Positions 45,737 to 53,918 of a stretch of DNA of 64,000 nucleotides are shown here, in pieces. Source of the DNA: UBA1672 sp964351365 (GTDB taxonomy: Bacteria > Pseudomonadota > Alphaproteobacteria > Micavibrionales > Micavibrionaceae); NCBI GenBank assembly GCA_964351365.1, contig CAYGNP010000007.1, positions 31,283 through 95,282 of the forward strand. Reading direction: 5' to 3'. Under the pieces are notes generated by a model. It saw only the letters and a list, made by a program, of their open reading frames with translations. It did no database searches and was not told where the DNA came from. The position numbers and the translations under genes were made by a program. Numbering within the stretch: the stretch's first letter is position 1; each line of letters begins with the position of its first letter.

Positions 45737-46182
45737 GCACTATACGGTTTTACCATTTGCAACGCACCTCGCAGGAGCAGGTTTTGCCTGTTTTGCTGTC
45801 TAAGGCATTAGAGAAGGGGCATAGAGTGGTTTTAAAAATGCCTGATCAGGAGAGTGTTGAGCGCATGAATGCGCATTTGTGGAGTTATGATGCGAATAGT
45901 TTTCTGCCGCATGGCAGTGCGCAGGATGGCGATGCGGCGCTTCAGCCGATCTGGTTGACTGCCGAGGAGGAAAACCCAAATGAGGCGGATGTGCTTATTC
46001 TGGCGCAGGGCGCAGTTTCTCAGATGCAGGAGGCATTTGATCTGTGTTGTGAGATTCTGGATGGGCACAATGCGCAGGCGCTTGAGGGGGCGCGCGTAAG
46101 GTGGGCGGTGTACAAGGAGCGTTCCTTTGATGTCACCTATTGGCAGCAGGGGGATAATGGGGCATGGGTTCAGAAAGCTTAA
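45733..46182 (+). CDS. holC: DNA polymerase III subunit chi
   Basis: A 149-aa clamp-loader accessory subunit that links the polymerase III holoenzyme to SSB. RFYHLQRTSQEQVLPVLLSKALEKGHRV at the start (shown here as the family's typical N-terminal helix-strand) and LWSYDANSFLPHG near residue 48 are diagnostic. pepA-holC linkage is common in proteobacteria; here a radical SAM gene sits between them. It overlaps the convergent cytochrome gene by 4 bases. Confidence 0.9.
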   Translation: MSTIRFYHLQRTSQEQVLPVLLSKALEKGHRVVLKMPDQESVERMNAHLWSYDANSFLPHGSAQDGDAALQPIWLTAEEENPNEADVLILAQGAVSQMQEAFDLCCEILDGHNAQALEGARVRWAVYKERSFDVTYWQQGDNGAWVQKA

Positions 46183-46802
46183 TGTTCTGTGGCCGTTTCA
46201 CCCTGTTCCTGTTCGGGTGTGTTTTCATCAGCTGGAGCAGGCGCTTCGGCGGTTATTTCCGCTTCTGTGGGCAGTGGGGCAGGGCTATCTGATAATGTGC
46301 GCATCCAGGCGATGAGGTCTGCGCGGTCTTCAGGTTTTTTGAGGCCTGCAAAATTCATTTTTGTGCCGGGAACGTAGTCTTTTGGTCTTTTTAGAAACGC
46401 ATTGAGTGACTGATAGTTCCATGATCCGCCTTTAGCGTGGAGGGCATCAGAATATTTGAAGTCGGCATTTTCACATTTTAAGCTATTTACGATATTCCAC
46501 AGATTTGGGCCCTGTTTTGTGGGGCCACCCTTATCGAAGGAGTGGCAGGCCGCGCAGGCCTTAGAGATTTTTGCGCCTTTATCGATATCTGCAGAGGCGA
46601 GGAGTGCTAAAATTGGTTCCGGTATTTTTGTTTTTTCTTCTTGGGCTCCGCCATGATCAACGGCAGCACCGTCGATGGATACGGCATCATTTTCCAGCTC
46701 TTTTGGGTGCATGAGTTTATTGGCAACAAAGCCCGTTAGCATGACCGTTATTCCCACGCACAAGACGGCTGCAAAAATCTTGTTATTCTCAAAACTGGAC
46801 AT
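46179..46802 (-). CDS. Membrane-anchored c-type cytochrome
   Basis: A 207-aa class I cytochrome c with an uncleaved N-terminal anchor (residues ~10-30), a linker and a heme domain: C83-A-A-C86-H87 binds heme and M149 (PGTKMNFAGL) is the distal ligand. This is the layout of the CycM / cytochrome c552 type, which carries electrons from the bc1 complex to the aa3 oxidase. An acidic, Glu/Pro-rich tail follows. It is divergent from pheA, a gene pair often seen in alphaproteobacteria. Confidence 0.92.
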   Translation of the reverse strand: MSSFENNKIFAAVLCVGITVMLTGFVANKLMHPKELENDAVSIDGAAVDHGGAQEEKTKIPEPILALLASADIDKGAKISKACAACHSFDKGGPTKQGPNLWNIVNSLKCENADFKYSDALHAKGGSWNYQSLNAFLKRPKDYVPGTKMNFAGLKKPEDRADLIAWMRTLSDSPAPLPTEAEITAEAPAPADENTPEQEQGETATEH

Positions 46803-46964
46803 ACCCGAAAAAACCTATATCTATGTTACTGAATGAGTTAAGGACGCTATAAATAAATTCTAATTAACTATAGCACCTCATTTCCTTTTGTCGACTGTGA
46901 TATATCTTTTTGGCAAAGGTCATTCAACTAAAAAATGAAGGTTTTATTATGGAGCGTTTTTAAT

Positions 46965-47831
46965 ATGTCTAGAGCTTACCGATCAATAGCTTTTCAGGGG
47001 GCGCATGGCGCGTATTCGGATATGGCTTGCCGTAGTGTTTTTCCAACGCTCAAGACGCGGCCTTGTGCATCGTTTGATGAGGCTTTCCAGCTGGTGAGTG
47101 AGGGTGAGGTCGATTTGGCGATGATCCCTGTTGATAATACAATCGCAGGACGCGTGGCGGATGTTCATCATCTTATGCCCAATTGGGATTTGTTTATCAT
47201 CGGGGAGCATTTTCAGCCCATCAATCATATGTTGCTTGGGGTCAAGGGGGCAAAGATCAGTGATATCAAGCATGTGCACAGCCATGTTCATGCTTTGCCG
47301 CAATGCCGTAAGTTTTTGGGAGGGCTGGGGGCGAGCACCCATGTCCATGCCGACACAGCCGGGGCGGCACAAGAAATAGCGAAGGTCGGGGATAAGAGCC
47401 ATGGCGCGATTGCCTCTGAGCTGGCGGCGGAGATATACGGTCTTGAGGTTTTGAAGCGCGATATTGAGGATAAGAGTCATAATGTTACGCGTTTTTTAAT
47501 TTTATCGCCTGAGCCAGATTTTCCGCCGCTTGCGGTGCAAGATGTTATGACTAGTCTTTTGTTTGAAATTCGTAATATTCCAGCCTCACTTTATAAGGCG
47601 CTTGGCGGGTTTGCCACAAATGGTCTGAGTTTGACCAAGCTTGAATCCTATGTGGATGACCAGTTTCAGGCGGCGCGGTTTTACTGTGATATTGAAGGGC
47701 ATCCGGAAAGCAAGGCTTTTGGTCGCGCTCTGGAGGAGCTTGGTTTTTTTGCGGTAGATGTTAAGTTGCTTGGATCTTATCCTGCGCATCCTTACCGAAA
47801 AAAGTTTGCAGGGGTTAGTCACGAACTTTAA
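46965..47831 (+). CDS. pheA: Prephenate dehydratase
   Basis: A 288-aa monofunctional prephenate dehydratase that makes phenylpyruvate for phenylalanine synthesis. RSIAFQGAHGAYSDMACR opens the catalytic domain, VDLAMIPVDNTIAGRV and the key SHNVTRFLIL motif (residues ~168-177) follow, and a C-terminal ACT domain (from about residue 195) with LTKLESY-like feedback residues binds phenylalanine. ATG at 46965 is preferred to 46935 because GGAG precedes it and the family begins there. Confidence 0.93.
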   Translation: MSRAYRSIAFQGAHGAYSDMACRSVFPTLKTRPCASFDEAFQLVSEGEVDLAMIPVDNTIAGRVADVHHLMPNWDLFIIGEHFQPINHMLLGVKGAKISDIKHVHSHVHALPQCRKFLGGLGASTHVHADTAGAAQEIAKVGDKSHGAIASELAAEIYGLEVLKRDIEDKSHNVTRFLILSPEPDFPPLAVQDVMTSLLFEIRNIPASLYKALGGFATNGLSLTKLESYVDDQFQAARFYCDIEGHPESKAFGRALEELGFFAVDVKLLGSYPAHPYRKKFAGVSHEL

Positions 47832-47916
47832 AAAAATAAAGCCTTGATTTAACGGAAAATTTATATGTTAATGACAGGGTAGAGTTGACGTTTATTCACA
47901 AAAACAGGAGCATTTA

Positions 47917-48255
47917 ATGCCAACCCACGCTGAACTTACTGGCAAATTATTGAAAGACGCGGCAACGTTCTTTAGAACGCTTGCGAGCCAGAATAAGAAT
48001 CTTGAAAAACAAATGAGTGAAAACGCCACTGTTTTCGAGAAAATGGGTGATTTGATTATCAGCGATCCGACCGGCATGATTGAGGGCACTGCGAACTCAC
48101 AGCTGGCCGGGCGTTTGCTTATTGATGCGGCGACGTTTTTCCGTACATTGGCCGATCAAAATGAGCCAATTAAAGATCAGATGACCGAAAATGCCAGAGT
48201 TTATGAGCAGCTTGGCCATTTGGTTTCAAATGATCCGCTTGGCATTCTAGACTAA
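47917..48255 (+). CDS. Small protein with two tandem ~52-residue repeats
   Basis: A 112-aa protein of unknown function built from two copies of one module: residues ~6-57 and ~61-112. Each copy contains LLxDAATFFRTLAxQN, then QMxENAxV(F/Y)EQ/EKxGxLxxxDPxG. The modules look helical and soluble, with no signal peptide or cysteine. A good ribosome site (AGGAG) precedes the ATG. It stands alone between pheA and ftsK. I recall single-module relatives in other alphaproteobacteria but cannot name a function. Confidence 0.75.
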   Translation: MPTHAELTGKLLKDAATFFRTLASQNKNLEKQMSENATVFEKMGDLIISDPTGMIEGTANSQLAGRLLIDAATFFRTLADQNEPIKDQMTENARVYEQLGHLVSNDPLGILD

Positions 48256-48393
48256 AGTCTTTAGCCATATTCATGCACAGCAATTATAGCTCTTTGCGCT
48301 CTGGCGCTTGAGTTTCTGTGGCTGGCTGGTTTATATTATAGGGGCTTTTGAGCCCTTCAGGTTCCAATTATAACAACTAACGAGTATCTCCAC

Positions 48394-50919
48394 ATGGCGC
48401 GTTCCCGCACGATTAAACGAAAAAGAAAGAAAAAATCAGCCGGGTTTTTACCAGAATCCTTTCAAGCGTTCATAGCGCGCAGGCTGGTCGATATGCTGGC
48501 GGGTGCGTTTTTCGTTTTTGCGGCCTATATTCTTGTGTGTCTGGCAAGTTATGATTCGCGTGATCCATCCTGGAACAGTACCGGTGACAGCACTGCCGGG
48601 GCTGTTCACAATTTAGCCGGTTTGCCGGGTGCGTATTTGTCTGATTTGTTGATGCAAACCCTTGGTTATGGAGGATTTGTTCTTGGCGTGGGTTTTTTGA
48701 TCTGGTCGGCACGAATTTTCAAGCGGAGAAGTATTTTGCCTCTCTCGCTGCGGTTTATTGCGATTTCTTTATCTGCGTTCTTTGCTTCGTTTGCCTTTGC
48801 GTTTTACGCGCGTGGAGGCAGTACGGGCTTGTTGTTTGTTACGCATGCGAAGTCTTTGCTTTCCGGCTTTGATGTTCCGTATGTGCGTGAGGGCATTGCG
48901 ATTATCAGTGCAGTTATGGCGTTTGGGCTGTTTTTATACGGCGTTGCGGTCAACCGTTATGAAATTGCCTCGTTCTGGTTTCGGGTAAAAGTTGCAGCGT
49001 ATGTGATTGCGGCGTTTTGTGTTTCTGCGGCGCAGGGGTTTTACAACTGGATTGCGCAGTATAATCATCCTGATTATGAGAGTGAGTCTCCGCTGCGGCT
49101 GAATTTGCTTGAGCGTTTGCAGGCTCTGCGCGAGGCGTGGGCGCTTGCCCGGGCGCAGGCTGAGGATAGCGAGGAGGAGGCCGTGGAAGAGGAGGATGAA
49201 ACGTATGATGAGGCACCAAAAACGCGGCGCAGATCGGCTAAAAAACAGGTTGAAGAAGAGGATGATGAGCAGATTACGCAGCTTGAGCACTCTTCCGGCT
49301 TGTCCAGTATCCCTGTTGTGAAGCCGCAAAGTGCGGATATGAGCAAGCTTAAGGCATCGGGGCAAAAACGCTTCACTTTGTCAGATGTTGATGGTGAGTG
49401 GGAGTTTCCGCCTGTTACAATGATTCAGGATGTGCCGGAGAATACGAAATGCGCGACGCTGAATGAGGATGCGCTGCGCAGGAATGCCGAGCTTTTGAAA
49501 AGTGTTCTGGCGGATTTCAATATCAAGGGCGAAATTGTCAGTATTCACCCCGGGCCGGTGGTTACACTTTATGAGCTTGAGCCTGCGCCGGGGACTAAAA
49601 CCTCGCGCGTGATCTCGCTTTCCGATGATATTGCGCGCTCGATGTCGGCGATATCGGTGCGGTGCGCGGTGGTGCCGGGGCGAAATGTGATCGGGATTGA
49701 ATTGCCGAATAAAAACCGTCAGACAGTGTATATGAAGGAAATGTTGGTCTCGCGCCTGTATGAGAAAACATCGGCGAAACTACCGCTTATTCTGGGTAAG
49801 GATATTGGCGGGCAGCCGGTGCTTGCGGATCTGGCGAAGATGCCGCATTTGCTGGTGGCGGGAACGACGGGTTCGGGTAAATCGGTGGCGGTGAATACGA
49901 TGATTCTCTCGCTGCTCTATCGTTTGTCGCCGGATAAATGCCGGTTTATCATGATTGATCCGAAGATGCTGGAGCTCTCGGTTTATGCGGATATTCCGCA
50001 TTTGCTGTCCCCGGTTGTAACCGAGCCGGGTAAGGCGATTGTCGCGCTGAAATGGGCGGTGCACGAGATGGAGGATCGCTACCGGAATATGTCCAAGCTT
50101 GGCGTGCGTAATATCGAGGGCTATAATCAGCGTATTCGCGATGCGCTTAAGAATGGCGAGCAAATCATGCACAAAGTGCAAACGGGGTTTGATCCCGAGA
50201 CGGGCAAAGCCGTGTTTGAGGACCGGCAGATGGAACTGGCGGAGCTGCCCTATATTGTGATTATCGTTGATGAGTTTGCGGATTTGATGTTGGTGGCAGG
50301 TAAGGATGTAGAGAATGCGATCCAGCGCCTTGCGCAGATGGCGCGGGCGGCGGGGTTGCATTTGATTATGGCGACGCAGCGCCCGTCTGTGGATGTGATT
50401 ACAGGCGTTGTAAAGGCGAACTTCCCCACGCGTATCTCGTTTCAGGTGACCTCAAAAATCGACTCGCGTACGATTTTGGGCGATGGCGGAGCCGAGCAGC
50501 TTCTGGGGATGGGGGATATGCTCTATATGGCGCCGGGTGGGCGTGTGACGCGGGTGCATGGGCCGTTTGTTTCTGACGGGGATGTTGAGAAAACAGCTGA
50601 TTTCCTGCGCGCGCAGGCTACGCCGTCTTATCTGCATGATGTAACCTCTGAGGATGGTGATTTTGGCGGCAGTGAGGTTATGGCCGCGATGTTCGGGGAT
50701 TCGGATGCGGGCGAGAAGGTTGATGAGCTTTATGATCAGGCGGTGGCAATTATTGCCAAAGAGGGTAAAGTCTCGACGAGCTTTGTGCAGCGGCATTTGC
50801 AGATCGGCTATAACCGGGCTGCGCGCATTATCGAGGAAATGGAGCGCCAGGGCGTGATTTCTCCGGCGAATGCCACAGGTAAGCGCCAGATTTTGATTAA
50901 TGATCATAGCGGAGCTTGA
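48394..50919 (+). CDS. ftsK: DNA translocase FtsK
   Basis: An 841-aa septal DNA translocase that clears chromosome termini and activates XerCD at dif. Four membrane helices (residues ~30-190), an acidic linker (~245-310) and the motor follow: Walker A GTTGSGKSVAVN at about 488 and Walker B IVIIVDEFADLM near 625. The C-terminal gamma winged helix (VSTSFVQRHLQIGYNRAARIIEEME) reads KOPS. Length is typical for alphaproteobacteria. It is followed by an accessory block before lolA. Confidence 0.95.
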   Translation: MARSRTIKRKRKKKSAGFLPESFQAFIARRLVDMLAGAFFVFAAYILVCLASYDSRDPSWNSTGDSTAGAVHNLAGLPGAYLSDLLMQTLGYGGFVLGVGFLIWSARIFKRRSILPLSLRFIAISLSAFFASFAFAFYARGGSTGLLFVTHAKSLLSGFDVPYVREGIAIISAVMAFGLFLYGVAVNRYEIASFWFRVKVAAYVIAAFCVSAAQGFYNWIAQYNHPDYESESPLRLNLLERLQALREAWALARAQAEDSEEEAVEEEDETYDEAPKTRRRSAKKQVEEEDDEQITQLEHSSGLSSIPVVKPQSADMSKLKASGQKRFTLSDVDGEWEFPPVTMIQDVPENTKCATLNEDALRRNAELLKSVLADFNIKGEIVSIHPGPVVTLYELEPAPGTKTSRVISLSDDIARSMSAISVRCAVVPGRNVIGIELPNKNRQTVYMKEMLVSRLYEKTSAKLPLILGKDIGGQPVLADLAKMPHLLVAGTTGSGKSVAVNTMILSLLYRLSPDKCRFIMIDPKMLELSVYADIPHLLSPVVTEPGKAIVALKWAVHEMEDRYRNMSKLGVRNIEGYNQRIRDALKNGEQIMHKVQTGFDPETGKAVFEDRQMELAELPYIVIIVDEFADLMLVAGKDVENAIQRLAQMARAAGLHLIMATQRPSVDVITGVVKANFPTRISFQVTSKIDSRTILGDGGAEQLLGMGDMLYMAPGGRVTRVHGPFVSDGDVEKTADFLRAQATPSYLHDVTSEDGDFGGSEVMAAMFGDSDAGEKVDELYDQAVAIIAKEGKVSTSFVQRHLQIGYNRAARIIEEMERQGVISPANATGKRQILINDHSGA

Positions 50920-50998
50920 GGGTAGTTTTTGTATAAGATATGTTTGTAAACGGATATTTTTGTTTACATATTTTTGCTTCTGCGTTAATTATTTTAAA

Positions 50999-51904
50999 AT
51001 GTATGTAGGAAGACTTAAATTACATGAAATAGCACAGTTGTTACGAGATCCTTCTCCACTGGCTGAGTCTGAAGCAAAAAAATTAGCATTCTGGAATAGC
51101 CTCAAGAGGATATTTATTTCAGCCTGTGAAGATGGGATGGATAATGTTCCGCCTATTGATTATAAGCCGTTCGAGCGGAGTTTTGAGTATCTTTTTGATG
51201 GTCGAAGTATGCCAGAATCAGATATGCCAATCGAAGAGCGCGTTTCTGAAAATAATTTTTTTGAAAATGATCAAGAGAGACGCGTTTATCTTGCTTTGAG
51301 AGCGTTGGGTGTGTCTATTGGTAAAAAGCGTCTCAATTTTATTTTTGCGGCTTATGGTGGTGATGTTTTTGAAGATGAAACGACGCAAATTTTCAAGCTG
51401 TTTATAGACAGGCATGTAAGGGTAAATTATAAGATTTTGGGTAATCCTTTAGTAGAGTTTGCAGCCAATCCTTTTGCTCTTATTACAGATGATTTTACAA
51501 CGCTGTATATAAATCTGACCCGGCAATACCGTAATATGTATGGCACAGAAATGACCCTTGAGGACTTTGAAAGTATAGAACCAAAGATCATTAGAGCTAT
51601 TCGCCAAAGTGCGTGTAGGGGGTCAGATATGGATGAGGCAGAAAAATTAGATTTTCGGCAGTCCCCTTTTGCTCAATTACAAAATATGAGAATATGGCGT
51701 GACAATGAAGGGCGTTTACAAGCAGATTTTATAATTCCTATCGCTCCTGAAGACCAGCTTTATTCTCTGTGCCCGGCAGCTAATAATAAAAATTCTAGAG
51801 GAGAAGAAGCATTGTCGAGATATATTGATTTTTTCATGAACCGTATGAAAGAGGTTGGATTTTCTCAACCTTCTGATTTATCAGTGCAAGCTGTATGTTG
51901 TTGA
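50999..51904 (+). CDS. Hypothetical protein at the edge of the toxin locus
   Basis: A 301-aa protein I do not recognise, from MYVGRLKLHEIAQLL to a C-terminal CC. It seems soluble and mixed helical, with no signal peptide or membrane helix. The DNA is visibly more AT-rich than ftsK before it, which suggests acquisition. ATG at 50999 is the likely start; upstream codons in the same frame run into the ftsK end. It converges with the immunity gene at 51933. It lies between ftsK and lolA and so belongs to the inserted block, but any link to the toxin genes is inference. Confidence 0.6.
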   Translation: MYVGRLKLHEIAQLLRDPSPLAESEAKKLAFWNSLKRIFISACEDGMDNVPPIDYKPFERSFEYLFDGRSMPESDMPIEERVSENNFFENDQERRVYLALRALGVSIGKKRLNFIFAAYGGDVFEDETTQIFKLFIDRHVRVNYKILGNPLVEFAANPFALITDDFTTLYINLTRQYRNMYGTEMTLEDFESIEPKIIRAIRQSACRGSDMDEAEKLDFRQSPFAQLQNMRIWRDNEGRLQADFIIPIAPEDQLYSLCPAANNKNSRGEEALSRYIDFFMNRMKEVGFSQPSDLSVQAVCC

Positions 51905-51932
51905 AATCTTATCCGTTCTTTTGATTTGTGTT

Positions 51933-52166
51933 TCATTTTACTTCTTCGAAAGCATACCAGATTTTTTCTCCGGTCAGGAGCTTGTGTTCTTTTATTCTCA
52001 CAACAGAACCCGGCAGAAACTCCCAGATTTGATCTTCAGGGTCATATTCAGGTGTCGGCAAAAGGCGGTATGTTCCATTTCCTAAATCATCAGCCGTTGT
52101 TCCGAGTATGGTGTCGCTGCCTTCTTCTAATAATTGTACATAGATTTTTATTTTTCCATTTTTCAT
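51933..52166 (-). CDS. Probable immunity protein for the colicin E5-like cassette
   Basis: A 77-aa, probably beta-rich protein (MKNGKIKIYVQLLEEG to YAFEEVK) encoded 1 base downstream of the colicin E5-like toxin fragment, with a GGAAG ribosome site. Small, directly adjacent proteins after toxin domains are typical immunity proteins. I recall relatives with the EFLPGSVVRI-like motif annotated as hypothetical in many genomes. It does not resemble the known ImmE5. Start at 52166 is preferred to upstream in-frame codons inside the toxin gene. Confidence 0.65.
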   Translation of the reverse strand: MKNGKIKIYVQLLEEGSDTILGTTADDLGNGTYRLLPTPEYDPEDQIWEFLPGSVVRIKEHKLLTGEKIWYAFEEVK

Positions 52167-52167
52167 T

Positions 52168-52554
52168 TTATCTTCCTTTTCTGGGCAGAGTTTCAGGTTT
52201 AAAGCCTTTTCCACTAACCTGTAAAATCTCTCTCGTCTGATCATCGCGGACAACAAATTTTCCATCAAGTTCATAACGTGTTGCAGTGTTTTGATTATTC
52301 ACCTTATTCGGCGCTTTGTGTTTTTTCCCATATTTGATGGTATGGGTAATTTCCTGCCTTGTCCAGCCGCGTTTTTTCATTTGGTTTCTCCAGCGGATGA
52401 TGGATTTATGTCTGCCGAACGTCCAGCGGGTATCCCGAAAAACGCTTTCGATGGCGCGTGATCTTAAGGCAGAGATTACCGTTTTTGCGCCGCGCGCTGC
52501 TCTGGCTTGGGGTAGCAAAAAGACCGGTTCGGGGATATCATCGATCATATCCAA
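52168..52554 (-). CDS. Orphan colicin E5-like ribonuclease toxin cassette (5'-truncated)
   Basis: The C-terminal ~75 residues match the colicin E5 ribonuclease fold (a tRNA anticodon nuclease): RGWTRQEITHTI, then NTATRYELDGKFVVRDDQT and REILQVSGKGF, in the order and spacing of the E5 domain. The open frame extends upstream of 52554 to about 52691 with no start codon; that part encodes VRSSHAALNGAVKLW and EFGCRCWAEPV, a copy of the segment in the full-length toxin gene at 53048-53857. It is therefore probably a silent cassette lacking its own N-terminal half, or poorly expressed from TTG 52554 or ATG 52548. Its C-terminal part is more AT-rich than its N-terminal part. Confidence 0.65.
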   Translation of the reverse strand: MDMIDDIPEPVFLLPQARAARGAKTVISALRSRAIESVFRDTRWTFGRHKSIIRWRNQMKKRGWTRQEITHTIKYGKKHKAPNKVNNQNTATRYELDGKFVVRDDQTREILQVSGKGFKPETLPRKGR

Positions 52555-52591
52555 AATACTAGGCGGCGCGGGGATTATGGTTACGGGGACA

Positions 52592-52689
52592 GGCTCCGCC
52601 CAGCAGCGGCAGCCAAATTCCTCGCTGGGTTCGGGGGGATCTCCCCAGAGTTTGACGGCGCCGTTTAGGGCGGCGTGGCTGCTGCGGAC
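52592..52689 (-). repeat. Direct repeat copy A (MuF-like segment in the orphan cassette)
   Basis: About 98 bases that align, with scattered mismatches and no gap I can see, to 53463-53560 in the full toxin gene. Both copies are in the same reading frame, so recombination between them would swap the toxin tip in frame. Confidence 0.85.
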
Positions 52690-52697
52690 TTTTGATC

Positions 52698-53036
52698 TTA
52701 TAGCTTTGAAATCATTGATTTTGCTTGCTCGGGCGTTAAATTTCCTTCTAATTCCGGGTTGGCCAAAACGTGAATGAATTCAGACAATAATTTTTCATCT
52801 TGCAAACGGTAATCGACATCTTCCCGAACTTCCAAAAACTCGGCCCATTCTTGTACATTATGAGTGGTCAGATGCCCTCTTAGGTAGTGGCTCAGAATAT
52901 TTTTGAGGTGTTTTTTTTCAAGAAATGCAGGCTCATCGTTGTAATCCCAGTTTAAAGATTTAAGGGTTTCTGCGGATAGTTTAAAATGACTGTTATATTC
53001 TAATACGTTTTGTAATAATTCTTTTCTGTTTTTCAT
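52698..53036 (-). CDS. Probable immunity protein for the full-length toxin
   Basis: A 112-aa, probably all-helical acidic protein encoded 11 bases downstream of the full toxin gene, with an AAAGGA ribosome site. EFLEVREDVDYRLQDE and LANPELEGNLTPEQAKSMIS are recognisable parts of a family that I recall as small hypothetical proteins beside secreted toxins. The role as cognate immunity protein is inferred from position and type. Confidence 0.6.
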   Translation of the reverse strand: MKNRKELLQNVLEYNSHFKLSAETLKSLNWDYNDEPAFLEKKHLKNILSHYLRGHLTTHNVQEWAEFLEVREDVDYRLQDEKLLSEFIHVLANPELEGNLTPEQAKSMISKL

Positions 53037-53047
53037 ATTTTTTCCTT

Positions 53048-53857
53048 TTAAAATTTGTCTTTGGTATGAATAATTTTGCCGTTTTTGTCTATTGTTGTTT
53101 TGGTATACCTAATTGTCTCACCCTTGGAATTTACAGTTTTTTCATAGATTGCACGTGATCTTGGTGCTTTTCCTTGTGATACGGCTCTAAATTTTATATT
53201 TCCGTTTGTCTGTTTTGTGATTTTTACCGTATTTTTTGAGTTTGCAGGAATTTTTTTGATAAATCGCGCTAGATTTTTTGTTTGAGCTTCATTAAGTTTT
53301 ATGCTTCGTTTTAAAGACTTAATTAAGGCGTTTAGAATTGTGCGTCCTATATTCAAGCCGCCTTTTAGTACTAACCCTCCTAATAATATTTCTACAGGAC
53401 CTATTGAAGGTTTGACCGCGTCGCGCGCAGGGTCGAATGTTTTGTTTGGTGCGCCGTAGACTGGCTCCGCCCAGCATCTACATCCGAATTCTTCGCCGGG
53501 TTCGGGGGAATCGCTCCAGAGCTTAACGGCGCCGTTTAGGACGGCGTGGCTGCTGCGCACCTTATCATCGCCGAGCGTGCGCCAGATATAGGCGCCTCCT
53601 TCTAAATTCTTAAGCGCCTTGTTTATTGCCTCATGCGTTGCATCGCCGGGCCGTATTTCCCCGGTTGCAGGCAGGGCGTATTCCTCCTGGAACAGGAGCA
53701 GGGCGATGAACAGCCCGTTATCGGGGATGCCGTTCATGCCAATCGTTCCGCTCGGTGTGTAATAGTCCAGAGCATTCAGGGCGCGTTTGAGGGCGCGCAC
53801 GTCCTCTTCGTTTGTGTTTGCGGAGCGGGTTACAGGTTTTGTGAGTTGTAATATCAT
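53048..53857 (-). CDS. Polymorphic toxin: peptidoglycan-binding domain, MuF-like segment, C-terminal toxin
   Basis: A 269-aa protein in three parts. Residues 10-85 form a PG_binding_1-like domain (RALKRALNALDYY, IPDNGLFIALLLFQ, LPATGEIRPGD). Residues 89-133 match the end of phage Mu F / SPP1 gp7 minor-head proteins (YIWRTLGDDKVRSSH, FGCRCWAEPV). A hydrophobic stretch (155-178) leads to a variable C-terminal domain (~200-269) ending YEKTVNSKGETIRYTKTT and HTKDK, a pattern I recall at toxin C-termini but cannot assign to an activity. ATG at 53857 is preferred to the GTG at 53905. The 3' third is more AT-rich than the 5' part, as in modular toxins. Confidence 0.65.
   Translation of the reverse strand: MILQLTKPVTRSANTNEEDVRALKRALNALDYYTPSGTIGMNGIPDNGLFIALLLFQEEYALPATGEIRPGDATHEAINKALKNLEGGAYIWRTLGDDKVRSSHAVLNGAVKLWSDSPEPGEEFGCRCWAEPVYGAPNKTFDPARDAVKPSIGPVEILLGGLVLKGGLNIGRTILNALIKSLKRSIKLNEAQTKNLARFIKKIPANSKNTVKITKQTNGNIKFRAVSQGKAPRSRAIYEKTVNSKGETIRYTKTTIDKNGKIIHTKDKF
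53463..53560 (-). repeat. Direct repeat copy B (MuF-like segment in the full toxin)
   Basis: The partner of 52592-52689. It encodes VRSSHAVLNGAVKLW through GCRCWAEP in the intact gene and is the likely crossover site for exchange with the orphan cassette. Confidence 0.85.
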
Positions 53858-53918
53858 GTTTGTTTCTCTATGATTCTTTAAGTTTTCATGAAAGGGTTGG
53901 CGCACGCGGCGCGTATCT

